Source of the DNA: Kuafuiihalomonas sp050331295
GTDB lineage: Bacteria > Myxococcota > Kuafuiibacteriia > Kuafuiibacteriales > Kuafuiibacteriaceae
Assembly (NCBI GenBank): GCA_050331295.1
Contig: JBHJGZ010000002.1
Coordinates: 62,001 to 126,000 of the forward strand
Length of the DNA stretch: 64,000 bases
Reading direction: 5' to 3'
In this document: in pieces, positions 33,801 through 42,651 of the stretch
Numbering within the stretch: position 1 is the stretch's first letter
How the letters are laid out: the number at the start of each line of letters is the position of its first letter
Notes under the pieces: generated by a model
Database searches by the model: none
Told to the model about the DNA's origin: nothing
Seen by the model: the letters and a program-made list of their open reading frames with translations, nothing else
Translations under genes and position numbers: made by a program

Positions 33801-34016
33801 GATGCCGTCGAGGGCGTCTTCGATTCGCTGGACCACCGTTTGTTCCACCGACTCGGTGGAGGCGCCTGGGTAGGCGACGGTGATCACCAGCGTATCGAGG
33901 GAAAAATCCGGGAATGTCTCCCTCTGCATGCTCGGGAGCGAGACCAATCCGAGTACGCCGAGCATGAGCATCAAGAGATTGGCCGCGGTGGGGTGTCCAG
34001 TGAAGTAGCTGATCAC
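30900..34016 (-). CDS. RND-family efflux transporter permease
   Basis: Predicted 1,038-residue inner-membrane proton-driven pump of the AcrB class. It has 12 hydrophobic segments with two large periplasmic loops, the usual 'YPGASTESVEQTV' porter-domain motif, and transmembrane helix 4 'ALGLLMDDAIVLAENV' with the paired Asp of the proton relay. The length is standard. GTG at 34016 overlaps the adaptor stop by 4 nt (GTGA). It completes a TolC-adaptor-pump operon; the substrate is unknown. Third gene of the operon and convergent with the phosphorylase gene, leaving 16 nt between them. Confidence 0.93.
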   Translation of the reverse strand: MISYFTGHPTAANLLMLMLGVLGLVSLPSMQRETFPDFSLDTLVITVAYPGASTESVEQTVVQRIEDALDGIENVEEIQSVAQEGVATITVEMAPGGDMTTFQADVQGALDAIASFPSGVEDPVTTRGGLSTAVVSIAVQGEMTPTDLRSYCEQLRRLLLRNPEIAIVEVAGFSDRQLKVRMREGIATQYGLSIDGLADTIATQSLDMPAGNIETRDGEILVRLSEERRSTTELADLIVVEDTAGGTLKLGDIAAIEDTFEHDEEKFLFNGQRAGLITISKTKEQDALRILSVVKDFLQEQESVKPQGVTLELTQDRASIVQERIDLLFTNGWQGLLLVFATLWLFFGARLAFWVAAGLPVSFLGAFFIMEHIGYSINMMTMVALLMALGLLMDDAIVLAENVAAQFERGKDPFRAVVDGVTGVAAGVFSSFLTTLSIFVPLAFLSGTMGKVLLVIPVVLSAVLMVSLIEAFLILPNHLSHIRLGQPTGWRRRFETWFEGVRQNVVGRATDVAVDKRYLTLGATIAAFIGSISMFGGGLLKFEAFPETEGNIVQLRLLLPAGTPLDRTEEVAARAEQALANVNEALRSAQPDEKSIVQNVSTRFNFNPDAGETGPHLVTLTVDLLPAGVRVGRIDDFLNLWRTEVGPLSDVVVANFTEPSIGPAGFPIEVRMRGDDLQSLRAATDRTIAWFREFEGVSNLQSDLRQGKPEVLVRMRPGALSNQLQAQQVANQLRSGLSGRVAREVFVGTEDFEIQVELARSEADSLSDLEYFQVSLGQQEYVPLGTIATLDASRGFARIGRINGLRTVTITGDVDTEVANAIELVDLFRTTLAREIPREFPGVEVDFEGESAETDKTMASMIRGFAIGLFAIFVLLSFQFRSYLEPIVVMAAIPLAFIGVIIGNLLLGTHLSMPGVLGFCALAGVVVNDSILLVEVIRSECQKGADVITAAKRASRARFRAVLLTSLTTMSGLIPLMFERSLQAQALIPIATSIVFGTLASTVLVLVVIPSVYGILGDFGRYGSSDPDWDRPSSMPRS

Positions 34017-35422
34017 TTGGCCACGCCCTCACCCGAAAGATCGCGAAGAAGCTGCTCGGTGGATGTTTGGTCGATAACGGGACTGAGGAGCATGCCCTGT
34101 ACGGCAGGCTGAAGGTCCGTGAGCACCACCTTCTCGTCGTGTGCCAAGCCACTCCGGATACAGGCAAAAGCTGCCTGGCGAAGCCCGATTGTCACCTCAC
34201 GACGCACGAGACGAGAGGCAGTATCGACGACATAGACCTGGTTGCCGGAGTGAATCGCCGACCGAGGCACGGCAAGACATCCGCTCTGCTTCTCGCCACT
34301 CAATTCAACCTCCGCATACATCCCGCTCAGGAGGGGCAGGGTCGAGTCGCCGGGGCTCATCGGCTCACCGACCGTGACCACCACACCGATGGTGCGGGTG
34401 GTTGCGCTGACCGTCGCGATGCGCGTGACCTCGCCGCGCCATTCGGCGACGAGGCCGCCACTCTCGATCCGAATGACGGCGCCAATGTCGAGCTCTCGGA
34501 GCCTCCGCCCCAGAGCCGCGGGGGTCTCAATGCTGGGTGCCGGTCCGGTGGGAGTCGAGGTCCCCGCGAAGAGCGGCTGGAGTGCGCCCAGAGTGAGCTG
34601 CGCCGGTACTTCGGCGGTATCGATGCCGTCGGCCACTCCAAGCGTTTGGCCGGAGGTCACCAGCTCGCTCGGTTGAATCGAGAGCTCCCTTATCCGTATG
34701 TCGAAAGGCGCGAAGATCTCCGTTCGTCCCACGTCGAGCCGCGCGCCTTCGAGGCTGGCTTTCGACTCCCGTTCCTGGGCGCGAAGCGCGGCCATGTTGG
34801 CCGGTATTTCCCGCAACTGATTTTGCAGAGACTGGACAGCGCTCCTCTGCGCCAATACGTTCCGCTGCGCAGTATCGACGTCGGCCTGGGTTGCGCTCCC
34901 GCTTGCAAACAGTGACCGGGTGCGCCTGAGGTCTCGCTCCGCGAGGGTCAGCGACTGCTGCTCTATCTTCAGATTGGCTTCCGCACTTTGGCGCTGCAAC
35001 TCGAGCTGTCGAATCTGTGCCGCGACATTCTGGAGCGACGCCTGCCGCTGCTGCTCGGTCAGACGGTAGTTTTCAGGATTGATCTGGAGAAGCTTGGTTC
35101 CTTTGGGCAGTACCTCACCGACACGGAGGTTCGCGTTCATCTCGACGACTCGACCCGACACCTCTGCGACCAGCTCCCATTCGTAGGCTGCTTGCACGAC
35201 GCCGTAGCCGATGGCTTTCGGGACAACCGTTCGAGGTCGAACCTCGATGATGCGGACTGGCGTCCCCTGGGAGTCCACCGGCCGCTTCTTCGGGCGAGGC
35301 CGACCCGCTCGGACGGCCACCAAGAAAGCGCTCGCTACGATGATGGGGACGAGGAAAGACAAAACGCGCCGGAGACGCAGTCCCTTTGGCGCATTCACTC
35401 CGCTTTGCTCGTGTTCAGTCAC
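34013..35422 (-). CDS. RND efflux periplasmic adaptor (membrane fusion protein)
   Basis: Predicted 469-residue adaptor linking pump to outer-membrane channel. A single N-terminal membrane anchor ('FLVPIIVASAFLVAV') is followed by a lipoyl/barrel-sandwich half ('EVSGRVVEMNANLRVGEVLPKGT', read as V-x-G-x-V...V-x-x-G), a coiled-coil hairpin (about 125-230), then beta-barrel and membrane-proximal domains ('QPSELVTSGQTLG'). GTG at 35422 overlaps the TolC stop by 8 nt, better than the longer frame to 35473, so translation is coupled on both sides. Confidence 0.9.
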   Translation of the reverse strand: MTEHEQSGVNAPKGLRLRRVLSFLVPIIVASAFLVAVRAGRPRPKKRPVDSQGTPVRIIEVRPRTVVPKAIGYGVVQAAYEWELVAEVSGRVVEMNANLRVGEVLPKGTKLLQINPENYRLTEQQRQASLQNVAAQIRQLELQRQSAEANLKIEQQSLTLAERDLRRTRSLFASGSATQADVDTAQRNVLAQRSAVQSLQNQLREIPANMAALRAQERESKASLEGARLDVGRTEIFAPFDIRIRELSIQPSELVTSGQTLGVADGIDTAEVPAQLTLGALQPLFAGTSTPTGPAPSIETPAALGRRLRELDIGAVIRIESGGLVAEWRGEVTRIATVSATTRTIGVVVTVGEPMSPGDSTLPLLSGMYAEVELSGEKQSGCLAVPRSAIHSGNQVYVVDTASRLVRREVTIGLRQAAFACIRSGLAHDEKVVLTDLQPAVQGMLLSPVIDQTSTEQLLRDLSGEGVAK

Positions 35423-37817
35423 GGTCGGATACCTGGGTGTTTGCGAATGATTGCAGCCGCTGGAAAAAGTCATCGACCTCGGCCTCGGACAACAAGAGCG
35501 CGAAGCGTCCCATGGCCCGCTGGACGTCCAGCAAATCGATGAGGAAGTCGTACACGGCCGTGTTGGTATTGAGTCTGCCCGTCAGTGCCTGGTTCTGGGC
35601 ATCGACGAGCGTGATGATGTCTTCCTTGCCTCGAGCGTACGCTTCTTGAATCAGGGTCAGGTTTTCGTCGGCGGCATCCGCTGCCTCACGCAAGATGCCA
35701 ATCGCGGCGTAGGAAGCCCCCGCCTGGTGGAGTGTGCTTCGGAGGTCAGCCTGGATCTGGATGCGCGCGGCATCCAGATCGAGGGCCTGTGAACGGGCTT
35801 CCGCTCGCTCTCGACGGATTCGCGCGTATCGCGCGTTTCCTTCCCAGAGCCCCAGGGTGGCGTTGACACCCACCTGCCAGTCGAACGGGTTTTGCGCGAA
35901 GATAGCCTGGTCCTCGGCCGATGTACCTTCTCCGCCGGTGGCGATCGCATTGGTCACGCTGCCGCTCACCGACACCCGAGGAATAAACAGCGCGAGCTGG
36001 TTGCTCAGCAGGCTTCTCTTCTGCGCGGCGAGCCGAGACGCACCGGCTTTGAGCTCGGGAGCGTAGGTCAAGGCTTCCTGCGCCATGAATTGGCGGAGGA
36101 TCCGAAAACGCGCCGGACCGTCCATGAAGGCTTGGAGGCGCTCGCCGCTCGCCATCAGCGGAGAGTCCTCGAGCGAGACGTCTTCGAGAACAATCGGCTC
36201 CTCGGAGGCGAGGTTCAGGAGTTGAAGAAGCTGGATTTCGGAGATGTTCCGAGAAGCCACAGCATCGATCACGCTCGTCCGGTTGTTGGCGAGCTGATTC
36301 TCGAGGCGAACCACCTCGCTTCGAGAGCCCGTCCCGACCTCGACGCGAAGCTGGGCCTGTACGAGCTGGGTTTTCGTGACCTTCAGGTTGTCACGTTGAA
36401 TCCGCTCCGTGACGCCTGCGCGGAGCACGTTGAGATAACCGATCGAAGCGCTCTGAACGACGTCGAGGACGGCCGTCCGGTTGTCGAAGCGGGTCGCATC
36501 ACGAAGGTGTCGGTTGATGGACAGCTGAGCCAGAGCCGGCTCGTTGACCACCACTTGGCTCGCCGTTCCAGACCACGAAAGGCTCTGCTCGGGACTGAAT
36601 CCCGTCGCGCCATCGGGGTCTCTCCAGACACCGTTGATGCTTCCTTCCAGCGCGGGAAGAAGGGCGCCGGTGGCCTCGCGCACGGACTGTTGGCTGGCTT
36701 CGAGCCCCTGATCGTTCGCCTGGAGGATCAGGTTGCGTTCCCGAGCCTCCTGAACGACGCCGTAAAGAGTCAACGCCTTGCGGTCCTTGGCTTGGGCTTT
36801 GCCGATCAGTTCGGCTTCGCTGATGACGGCCCATGGGAGCGACAAACCAAGCGCCTTCGCGGTTACCACATTGATCACCAGGTTCTCGACCCTCTGGAAA
36901 CGATAGTCCAAGGTGCCCGGCGACTCGCCGGCCAGGATCGCGTCGGTGTTCACGGCCACGGCGCGGGCAAGACGTTCGCCGTTCTCTGGACCGCCCAGCC
37001 CCATGAAGAGTCCGCGCTCCACTTCGAGCCTTCCGATCTGAGAAAAGCTCGGGAGCTGTCTCGCAATGAGTGCTTCGGCCAAAGCCTCGGTGTCCCGAGC
37101 GCGTTGCTGCGGGTCAAAGCCCACGTAAACGGCATCGATGTCGGACGGAAGCCCCTGGATGAGGGCCTGCGGGTCTCTTCCCGAAACCACGTGGAGACGG
37201 ACGCCGACCTTCTCGGCATCCGCCTTCAGCGCGCGCTCCGTGGCCGGGATCGCCTCGAGCAGAGGTCGTGCCATGACATAGGCCAGATGCCGGACCGGTC
37301 GGACGCTGAGAAGCGCTTTCAGATCGCGAGATAGTGCCGGCGTGAAGACCACATAGGAAAGATACGACGTGTCCCTATCGACGCTTCGCAGCAGGCGGCT
37401 CATCGGTTCCGGGACGAACGGAGCGACGACGGGTTTATCGAGTCGCCCGGCCATGGCGCGCTCGACGGCCGCTGCGGAGCCGATCGGACCGAACGCCCAG
37501 ATGATGTCGACGTCCGGGTCGGCCAAAGCATCGTCGAGATGTCGAGTCACGGTCCCGAGCGTGAAGTCACCCGTCCGGGCCTTGTTTTTCGGAAAGAGGT
37601 TGGGCCCGGTGTGTCCAAAGTTTTCGAGCTCAACCCGTGCCTTCTCGAGGAGGGCGTCAGCGCGCTTCGATGGGCCATCCAGGAGGACCGCGATCCGTTC
37701 TTCGCCCTCCGGTTCATCGTCCCGCGATAGGCCCTGGGCGAGCGGTGGACCGTAGAACGTGAGGCCGATGGCCATCAAGACCGACGTTCGGTAGGAGTGG
37801 TTGAGGCAGCTTTTCAC
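35415..37817 (-). CDS. TolC-family outer-membrane channel with N-terminal periplasmic-binding domain
   Basis: Predicted 800-residue exported fusion. A signal peptide (GTG start at 37817, cleavage after 'PPLAQ') precedes a type I periplasmic-binding-like domain of the ABC_sub_bind kind (about 41-339), ending in the family-typical 'LVINVVTAKALGLSLPW'. The rest (about 349-800) is a normal TolC/OMF with two outer-membrane-factor repeats and long helices. TolC proteins normally have about 450 residues, so the extra domain is a real addition with no stop between. It may sense or capture a ligand for the pump. First gene of the operon; the frame is open to 37880 if a longer N-terminus is used. Confidence 0.85.
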   Translation of the reverse strand: MKSCLNHSYRTSVLMAIGLTFYGPPLAQGLSRDDEPEGEERIAVLLDGPSKRADALLEKARVELENFGHTGPNLFPKNKARTGDFTLGTVTRHLDDALADPDVDIIWAFGPIGSAAAVERAMAGRLDKPVVAPFVPEPMSRLLRSVDRDTSYLSYVVFTPALSRDLKALLSVRPVRHLAYVMARPLLEAIPATERALKADAEKVGVRLHVVSGRDPQALIQGLPSDIDAVYVGFDPQQRARDTEALAEALIARQLPSFSQIGRLEVERGLFMGLGGPENGERLARAVAVNTDAILAGESPGTLDYRFQRVENLVINVVTAKALGLSLPWAVISEAELIGKAQAKDRKALTLYGVVQEARERNLILQANDQGLEASQQSVREATGALLPALEGSINGVWRDPDGATGFSPEQSLSWSGTASQVVVNEPALAQLSINRHLRDATRFDNRTAVLDVVQSASIGYLNVLRAGVTERIQRDNLKVTKTQLVQAQLRVEVGTGSRSEVVRLENQLANNRTSVIDAVASRNISEIQLLQLLNLASEEPIVLEDVSLEDSPLMASGERLQAFMDGPARFRILRQFMAQEALTYAPELKAGASRLAAQKRSLLSNQLALFIPRVSVSGSVTNAIATGGEGTSAEDQAIFAQNPFDWQVGVNATLGLWEGNARYARIRRERAEARSQALDLDAARIQIQADLRSTLHQAGASYAAIGILREAADAADENLTLIQEAYARGKEDIITLVDAQNQALTGRLNTNTAVYDFLIDLLDVQRAMGRFALLLSEAEVDDFFQRLQSFANTQVSDRD

Positions 37818-37981
37818 TTCGTTGCCGACCGTAGCGCCGCGCCATCTCTGGATCGAGCAGTCACCGGTGTTTTCGGGCAAAACACGGGAGCACTCTCCTC
37901 CTTTGCCGGATCGGTGTCTGCAGTTCGAGTTGCGTCTGAAGACGTTGGCGTCGAGCCTCGAGTCATCGAAGTGACGGCGGG

Positions 37982-38533
37982 CTACTCCCGCCGATAGGTT
38001 GTTTCGTAGTTCAGAGGGGCGGGTAGTCGCTCTCCCGTCATGTGAACAGACACCGTGAGCTGGTCATGGTCGGGCGTCAGCGCGTATGTCGTGATGCGTT
38101 TGGCCTTTTCAGCCTCGCTCACCACCACGAGCTCTTCGCCGTCTAGCCGGGCCGACAAAGCGCCCTGTGTGCCGTCTTTCTCCACGACGACGGGCTCTGC
38201 GCCCAGCTCGAGTGAGACCGAGCCGCCGTCGCGTGAGATTTGGAGTCGGTTGTCCTCGAGATCGATCTTCAGCTTCCGCGGAGGCGTCGTCCGAGCATCA
38301 AGGCGCCTTCGGGCCTTTCCTCGAACCAGGCGGGACATGTCTTTGGTGGCCGATTCGACGGCTTGCTTGCGCGCCTCTTCTTGTGGGCCATCGCCATCGT
38401 ATTCCCACACGCCCGAAAGGGCGTGCCGATCGGATTCGGAGGCCCGCGCATCGGCGACGGCCAGGCCCAACACGACCGCCGTCACGTAGGTCAGGCCCGA
38501 TTTCAAGAACAGGAATGGTACGTTGGGATTCAT
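37982..38533 (-). CDS. secreted protein of unknown function
   Basis: Predicted 183-residue exported protein. ATG at 38533 (or 38548) gives a signal peptide ending 'ADARA'. The mature part begins 'SGVWEYDGDG' and has a helical basic stretch, then beta-strand-rich sequence ending 'LNYETTYRRE'. The 'SGVW.Y' opening and the late 'YALTPDHDQLTVSVHM' suggest a small beta-barrel or lipocalin-like fold. I recognise no catalytic motif. It lies between the efflux operon (164 nt from the TolC start) and the MFS gene, on the same strand as both. Confidence 0.6.
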   Translation of the reverse strand: MNPNVPFLFLKSGLTYVTAVVLGLAVADARASESDRHALSGVWEYDGDGPQEEARKQAVESATKDMSRLVRGKARRRLDARTTPPRKLKIDLEDNRLQISRDGGSVSLELGAEPVVVEKDGTQGALSARLDGEELVVVSEAEKAKRITTYALTPDHDQLTVSVHMTGERLPAPLNYETTYRRE

Positions 38534-38574
38534 CGTTCCGGTCGCCATGGCACAATGGCTCGGTCGTGTGAAAG

Positions 38575-39840
38575 CTAAGCAGCTCTCGCGCGAGAGTTCG
38601 CGGTCTTCATCAGTTGCCAGGAGGCCATGCATCCGACGACCGCAGCCACCGCCAGGGCGGCGAACAAGCCCCGGTAGGCCAGAGTCGGATCGACGCGGTC
38701 GAGCATCCAGCCCACGGTGAAGGGCACGAGAATGTCCGGAGTGTAGCCGATCACCGACACCATGCCGACGGCGGCGCCCGTTTGGTGAATCGGGATCGCG
38801 GCGTCGCTCAGCATCGCGTAATAGACCCCGCGGAGGCCCCAGGCTGCGGCGCTGCTCATCGCGGCGGCCAACCACAGGCTCCACACCGCGTCCGCTTCCG
38901 GCGGGGTGATGGCCAGGATCGCCATCGCGACTCCGAGGACGCTGAGTCCCAAGATCATCGTTCGGCTCGCGCCGATTCGATCCGCGGTCCAACCGGCAGC
39001 CACGGCGCTGAAAGGCCCAAACCAGGTTCCGAACACGCTGACCTCGGCCGCTTCCGCTTCGGCCATCTGAAAACCGGCGGCCGCATACCCCGCGAGATTG
39101 AAGGTGCCCCAATAGCCGGCGTACGCGCAGAAGACGGCCAGGGCCTGCCACCACACGCTGGGCACTCGAATCACGGCATGCAGGTCCGCGAGGCCCGGCC
39201 GCTCATGCGCTGCGACGCCCATATCGGGCACGAAAACCCATGCGAGCGCGGCGGCGATGACGATGGCGGTCGAGTACATCAGGATCACACCCTGGAGCCC
39301 TTGCTCGGGGACCGCGAATCGACTGAAGACGGAGAGGGCGATGGATCCCAAAACGGCTCCACAGAGAGCCCGACCTCCGTCCAGGATTCCAAAGGCGCGG
39401 CCCTGCCCATCGTTGCTTCCCCACGCGCGCGTGGCTTTGATGAGGGCCGCCCAGAACAGAAGGATGCTCGTGACCCCCAGGCCAGCAAAAAGCGCGAACA
39501 CCACGCCGTATGGCGGATATGTTGCGAGAAGAAATCCGAGCCCGGCGGTGCCCAGCAAGGACACGGTGAGGAGGGTGCGAGGCGAAAAGCGATCCGCGAC
39601 CCAACCCCCGGGAAAGTAGGAGATCAGCGCCAAAACGCCGAACGCAGAGCTCAGGGAGCCCAATTGGGTCTGTGTAATGTCCAAAGCGTTCACGAGCGTG
39701 TTGCCGTAATCTCGCCGCAGAAAATACGGCAGGGTGTAAATTGCTTCACCACTCATAATTAAACTGGCAATGACCAGCCCACGCCGGATTCTAGGATGGT
39801 CGGTCGAAGGGGTGTTCGTTTGGTCAGACGCGGGTTGCAT
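38575..39840 (-). CDS. MFS transporter
   Basis: Predicted 421-residue inner-membrane carrier with 12 hydrophobic segments and the MFS loop signature 'GGWVADRFSPRTLLT' between helices 2 and 3. It resembles nitrate/oxalate-formate or sugar-phosphate antiporter-like members, but the substrate cannot be read from sequence. ATG at 39840 is preferred over a TTG at 39858. Its start lies only 24 nt from the divergent GTG of the PhyH-type dioxygenase gene, so the promoters must overlap the coding starts. That tight pairing suggests it moves the substrate or product of the dioxygenase/methyltransferase genes. Confidence 0.85.
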   Translation of the reverse strand: MQPASDQTNTPSTDHPRIRRGLVIASLIMSGEAIYTLPYFLRRDYGNTLVNALDITQTQLGSLSSAFGVLALISYFPGGWVADRFSPRTLLTVSLLGTAGLGFLLATYPPYGVVFALFAGLGVTSILLFWAALIKATRAWGSNDGQGRAFGILDGGRALCGAVLGSIALSVFSRFAVPEQGLQGVILMYSTAIVIAAALAWVFVPDMGVAAHERPGLADLHAVIRVPSVWWQALAVFCAYAGYWGTFNLAGYAAAGFQMAEAEAAEVSVFGTWFGPFSAVAAGWTADRIGASRTMILGLSVLGVAMAILAITPPEADAVWSLWLAAAMSSAAAWGLRGVYYAMLSDAAIPIHQTGAAVGMVSVIGYTPDILVPFTVGWMLDRVDPTLAYRGLFAALAVAAVVGCMASWQLMKTANSRARAA

Positions 39841-39864
39841 GGACGGGAACGGGAGCAAGGGTCA

Positions 39865-40860
39865 GTGAAGCAGCTTCGAACGCGCGAGCTCCTATTCGGA
39901 GAGAATGCAGCCCGGGCCGACGTCGACCAACCCTGGGAACAGGATAATCAGGCTTGGTGGGACTGGTACGTGTCCTTGGCGGAAAACCCGACGCCATCAG
40001 GTCCATTGAGAGCCATCGCCGAGGTCGCATCCGACGCCGTGCGCAGTCTGCGAGAGGTCGAGGACACTCTACGCACGCCGTACGCCGTATCGGAGGACGT
40101 CGTCGAGCGTTTCCGACGGGAAGGGTACGTGAAGCTCCCCAATGTCCTGAGCGCCGACGCATGCGCCGTGCTCCGTCGAGCGATGCTCGATTCACTGGAG
40201 CGGGAGTTTCGCGTTCATCTCGATGGCGGAGTGAGAGAGCGATTCTTGAGCCTCGAACTGATGTGGCTCCGCGATCCGATTCTACGCGATTACGTACTGA
40301 GTCCGCGCATCGCCGGGATTGCGGCCCGCCTCCTGGATGTACCCGCGGTGCGTCTCTATCACGACAACATCCTTTCAAAAGAACCAGGATGTGGACGAAC
40401 GCCGTGGCACTACGACGATCACCATTTTCCCTTGGATACTCATGATGTGGTCACGGCGTGGATCCCAGCCCAGCCGATTCCGAAGGACATGGGTCCACTG
40501 GCTTTCGCGGCAGATATCGACATCTATCGCGCCGTTGCTGACGTCCCATTCAGCAAGACCGACACCTCGTACGACCGAACGATCTCCGAGATCTTTACCG
40601 AGCGCGACGTGCCCATTCATGACGACGCGTTCGGCCTGGGCGAAGTCAGCTTTCACCACAACCTGTGCTTTCACACCGCCGGGCCCAACCGGACCCAGCG
40701 GAGCCGCCTGGTCCTTGCAAACACCTATTTCGCCGATGGCAGTCGGGTCATGAAGCGACCCACGATGGTTTCGGGCGACTGGCAAAAATTCATGCCCGGA
40801 GTCAATCCAGGCGAAGTGGCCAACAGCGACCGGAACCCGATCTGTTGGCCGACAGCGTGA
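39865..40860 (+). CDS. phytanoyl-CoA dioxygenase (PhyH)-family Fe(II)/2-oxoglutarate oxygenase
   Basis: Predicted 331-residue cytoplasmic oxygenase. The iron facial triad is 'HYDDHHFPLD' (HxD) and a distal His in 'CFHTAGPN', with the 2-oxoglutarate-binding Arg in 'TQRSRLVLANTY'. 'RFRREGYVKLPNVLS' is the usual N-terminal PhyH block. The family hydroxylates or oxidises fatty acyl, ectoine, halogen or natural-product substrates; which of these applies here is unknown. GTG at 39865 follows GGGAGCAAGGG. Seven nucleotides separate it from the first methyltransferase, so the three genes form an operon. Confidence 0.87.
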   Translation: MKQLRTRELLFGENAARADVDQPWEQDNQAWWDWYVSLAENPTPSGPLRAIAEVASDAVRSLREVEDTLRTPYAVSEDVVERFRREGYVKLPNVLSADACAVLRRAMLDSLEREFRVHLDGGVRERFLSLELMWLRDPILRDYVLSPRIAGIAARLLDVPAVRLYHDNILSKEPGCGRTPWHYDDHHFPLDTHDVVTAWIPAQPIPKDMGPLAFAADIDIYRAVADVPFSKTDTSYDRTISEIFTERDVPIHDDAFGLGEVSFHHNLCFHTAGPNRTQRSRLVLANTYFADGSRVMKRPTMVSGDWQKFMPGVNPGEVANSDRNPICWPTA

Positions 40861-40867
40861 TTTACAC

Positions 40868-41698
40868 ATGGATACCTATGAGCGCAGTTGCGCCCACTGG
40901 AGTGAGTCGGGGCGCGACGAGATGGAGTCGTTTTATGCCCTGGCCTCCGTCGACTATCGATATTTGGCCGAGTCTCGGGACTGGGCAGCGTGGCTCGGCC
41001 ACCATCAAATCCGCGTAGGCTCGGGGCACCTTCGGCTGCTGGATGTGGCGTGTGGTTCTGGAAAGTTTCCGGCCGCGCTGCTGAAGTACGTCTCCGGCAT
41101 GGAGCAGGTCGGTGAGGTTTGCTACGACCTCCTGGATCCATCAGCGTTCTCGATTGAAGAGACCCGACGTGTCCTGCGCTCGCCTTTTGTAGCCGAAAAC
41201 GACATGGCAATCCCCTTGCAGAGGCTCTCCGCCGTCGAGGCCTACGACGTGGCTTGGGCGACCCACGCGCTGTACGCGGTGCCGGTCGCCGAACTCGACG
41301 GTGCCCTCGCGCGACTGCTTCGCGCGATGCGACCCGGGGGCGAGATCTTCATCGCCCACGGACACCGAGATGGTCACTACGTCGATTTCTACCGTCGATT
41401 CCTGGAAGCGTTCCGCGACGGTCGCGGGACGCCGTACTGTGCAGTCGAGGATATCGTTGCTTCGATCGAGCGTCTCGGAGCGCCGTACGAGGTTCGAACG
41501 CTCGAGTACGAGAATGGCGTTGCAGAAAGCGCACGCGATACGGTGGAGGGCTACCTGCAGCGATGCGTCTTTGATGACTCGCTGAGTCTGGACGCGCTCG
41601 TCGACCACCCGATCACCGGATCCTACCTCGCGGGATGTCGGCAGGAAGGCCAATGGCGCTTTGCCCAGCGGGTCGGCCTGGTCACGGTTCGCGTGTGA
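40868..41698 (+). CDS. class I SAM-dependent methyltransferase
   Basis: Predicted 276-residue methyltransferase. The SAM-binding glycine motif is 'LLDVACGSGKFP' and motif IV lies around 'YDVAWATHALY'. 'LLRAMRPGGEIFIAHG' is motif V/VI. The N-terminal 40 residues may form the substrate lid. It follows the oxygenase gene by 7 nt and its stop overlaps the next gene (GTGTGA). It is homologous only in the Rossmann core to the next gene, so the two probably methylate different positions or substrates. Confidence 0.87.
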   Translation: MDTYERSCAHWSESGRDEMESFYALASVDYRYLAESRDWAAWLGHHQIRVGSGHLRLLDVACGSGKFPAALLKYVSGMEQVGEVCYDLLDPSAFSIEETRRVLRSPFVAENDMAIPLQRLSAVEAYDVAWATHALYAVPVAELDGALARLLRAMRPGGEIFIAHGHRDGHYVDFYRRFLEAFRDGRGTPYCAVEDIVASIERLGAPYEVRTLEYENGVAESARDTVEGYLQRCVFDDSLSLDALVDHPITGSYLAGCRQEGQWRFAQRVGLVTVRV

Positions 41699-42651
41699 AG
41701 TCGGCGGCGATGAATCCCTCGGAGGCAATCATCGAAAGTCCATGGACACGCCAGCTGCGGGCGGGGGTGCGCCCTGGCGACGCTGATTTGGTGAATCATT
41801 TGAAGTCGGTTCATCGAGCCCACCCTGGCTTCACGGAGTCCTGCGCGTGGCGATGCCGGAACCGCCGCGGTCTCAACAGCTACCAATGGCTCGCGGGTTT
41901 GGCCGCGTTGCCGGCGCGAGTCCGCGTGCTCGATCTCGCCTGCGGCAGCGGCGTGTTGACCGAGCTGTTGTCGCAAGAAGCGCCGTCGGGCAGCGAAATT
42001 TTGGGGGTCGACATGTGCTCGGAAGAGCTGGCTCTCGCCCGCACCCGCGTACTCGGTCGGCGCCGGCCGGGACGGCGCGTCGCGGTTCGGTTCCTGGAGG
42101 CGATGGCCCAGGATATGGGTTTCTTGGCGGACGCGTCCGTGGACGTGGTGCTCTGTCATTGGGCGCTCACGCTGGTGTCGCCCCTCGAGCCGGTGTTGGC
42201 GGAGGTGGCGCGGGTGCTGAAGCCCGGCGGCGTGTTCGGGTCCATCGTCGACGGCGACATGGCCGCTGCTCCGGGCTATGGCGAATTGAACGACACGATC
42301 TACGCCTGGGCCCAGCGCGCGTGCCCGGGCTACGGCGGCGTCGACCTCGGGGACCCGCGCGTCCGCTGTGCGTCGACGCTGGTCCCGCTGATGAAGCAGT
42401 TTTTTGTCGACGCGAAGGTGGGGGTGGAGTCCGACGTCGTTCGGTTGAAAGGACCGCCCACGGAGCTGGCCGAAGCGGCCATCGGCTTTTTCTATGCCTC
42501 CTATGTGGTCCGCCAAGACGAGCGACCCGCTTTGCATCGAGCCGTCGAGCGCTTCTTTGCAAGCCGTCGCAACTCGGACGGCACCGCGGAGTACGCGATG
42601 CCCATCCGACTCATCCGCGTCGACACGCACCCGCCCACGCCAAAAACCTGA
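41695..42651 (+). CDS. class I SAM-dependent methyltransferase
   Basis: Predicted 318-residue methyltransferase with SAM motif 'VLDLACGSGVLTELL', acidic motif II 'ILGVDMCSEEL' and 'EVARVLKPGGVFGSIVDG'. The C-terminal extension (about 230-318) is longer than the minimal fold and may carry substrate contacts. GTG at 41695 overlaps the previous stop; ATG at 41710 is the alternative. Third gene of the oxygenase-methyltransferase-methyltransferase unit. The local third-position G+C is high. No peptide synthetase or polyketide gene is near, so the scaffold it modifies is unknown. Confidence 0.87.
   Translation: MKSAAMNPSEAIIESPWTRQLRAGVRPGDADLVNHLKSVHRAHPGFTESCAWRCRNRRGLNSYQWLAGLAALPARVRVLDLACGSGVLTELLSQEAPSGSEILGVDMCSEELALARTRVLGRRRPGRRVAVRFLEAMAQDMGFLADASVDVVLCHWALTLVSPLEPVLAEVARVLKPGGVFGSIVDGDMAAAPGYGELNDTIYAWAQRACPGYGGVDLGDPRVRCASTLVPLMKQFFVDAKVGVESDVVRLKGPPTELAEAAIGFFYASYVVRQDERPALHRAVERFFASRRNSDGTAEYAMPIRLIRVDTHPPTPKT

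Noticed and set aside
35892..37334. 480-codon plus-strand frame opposite the TolC fusion
   Set aside because: No family resemblance; the minus strand encodes a coherent TolC and binding domain.
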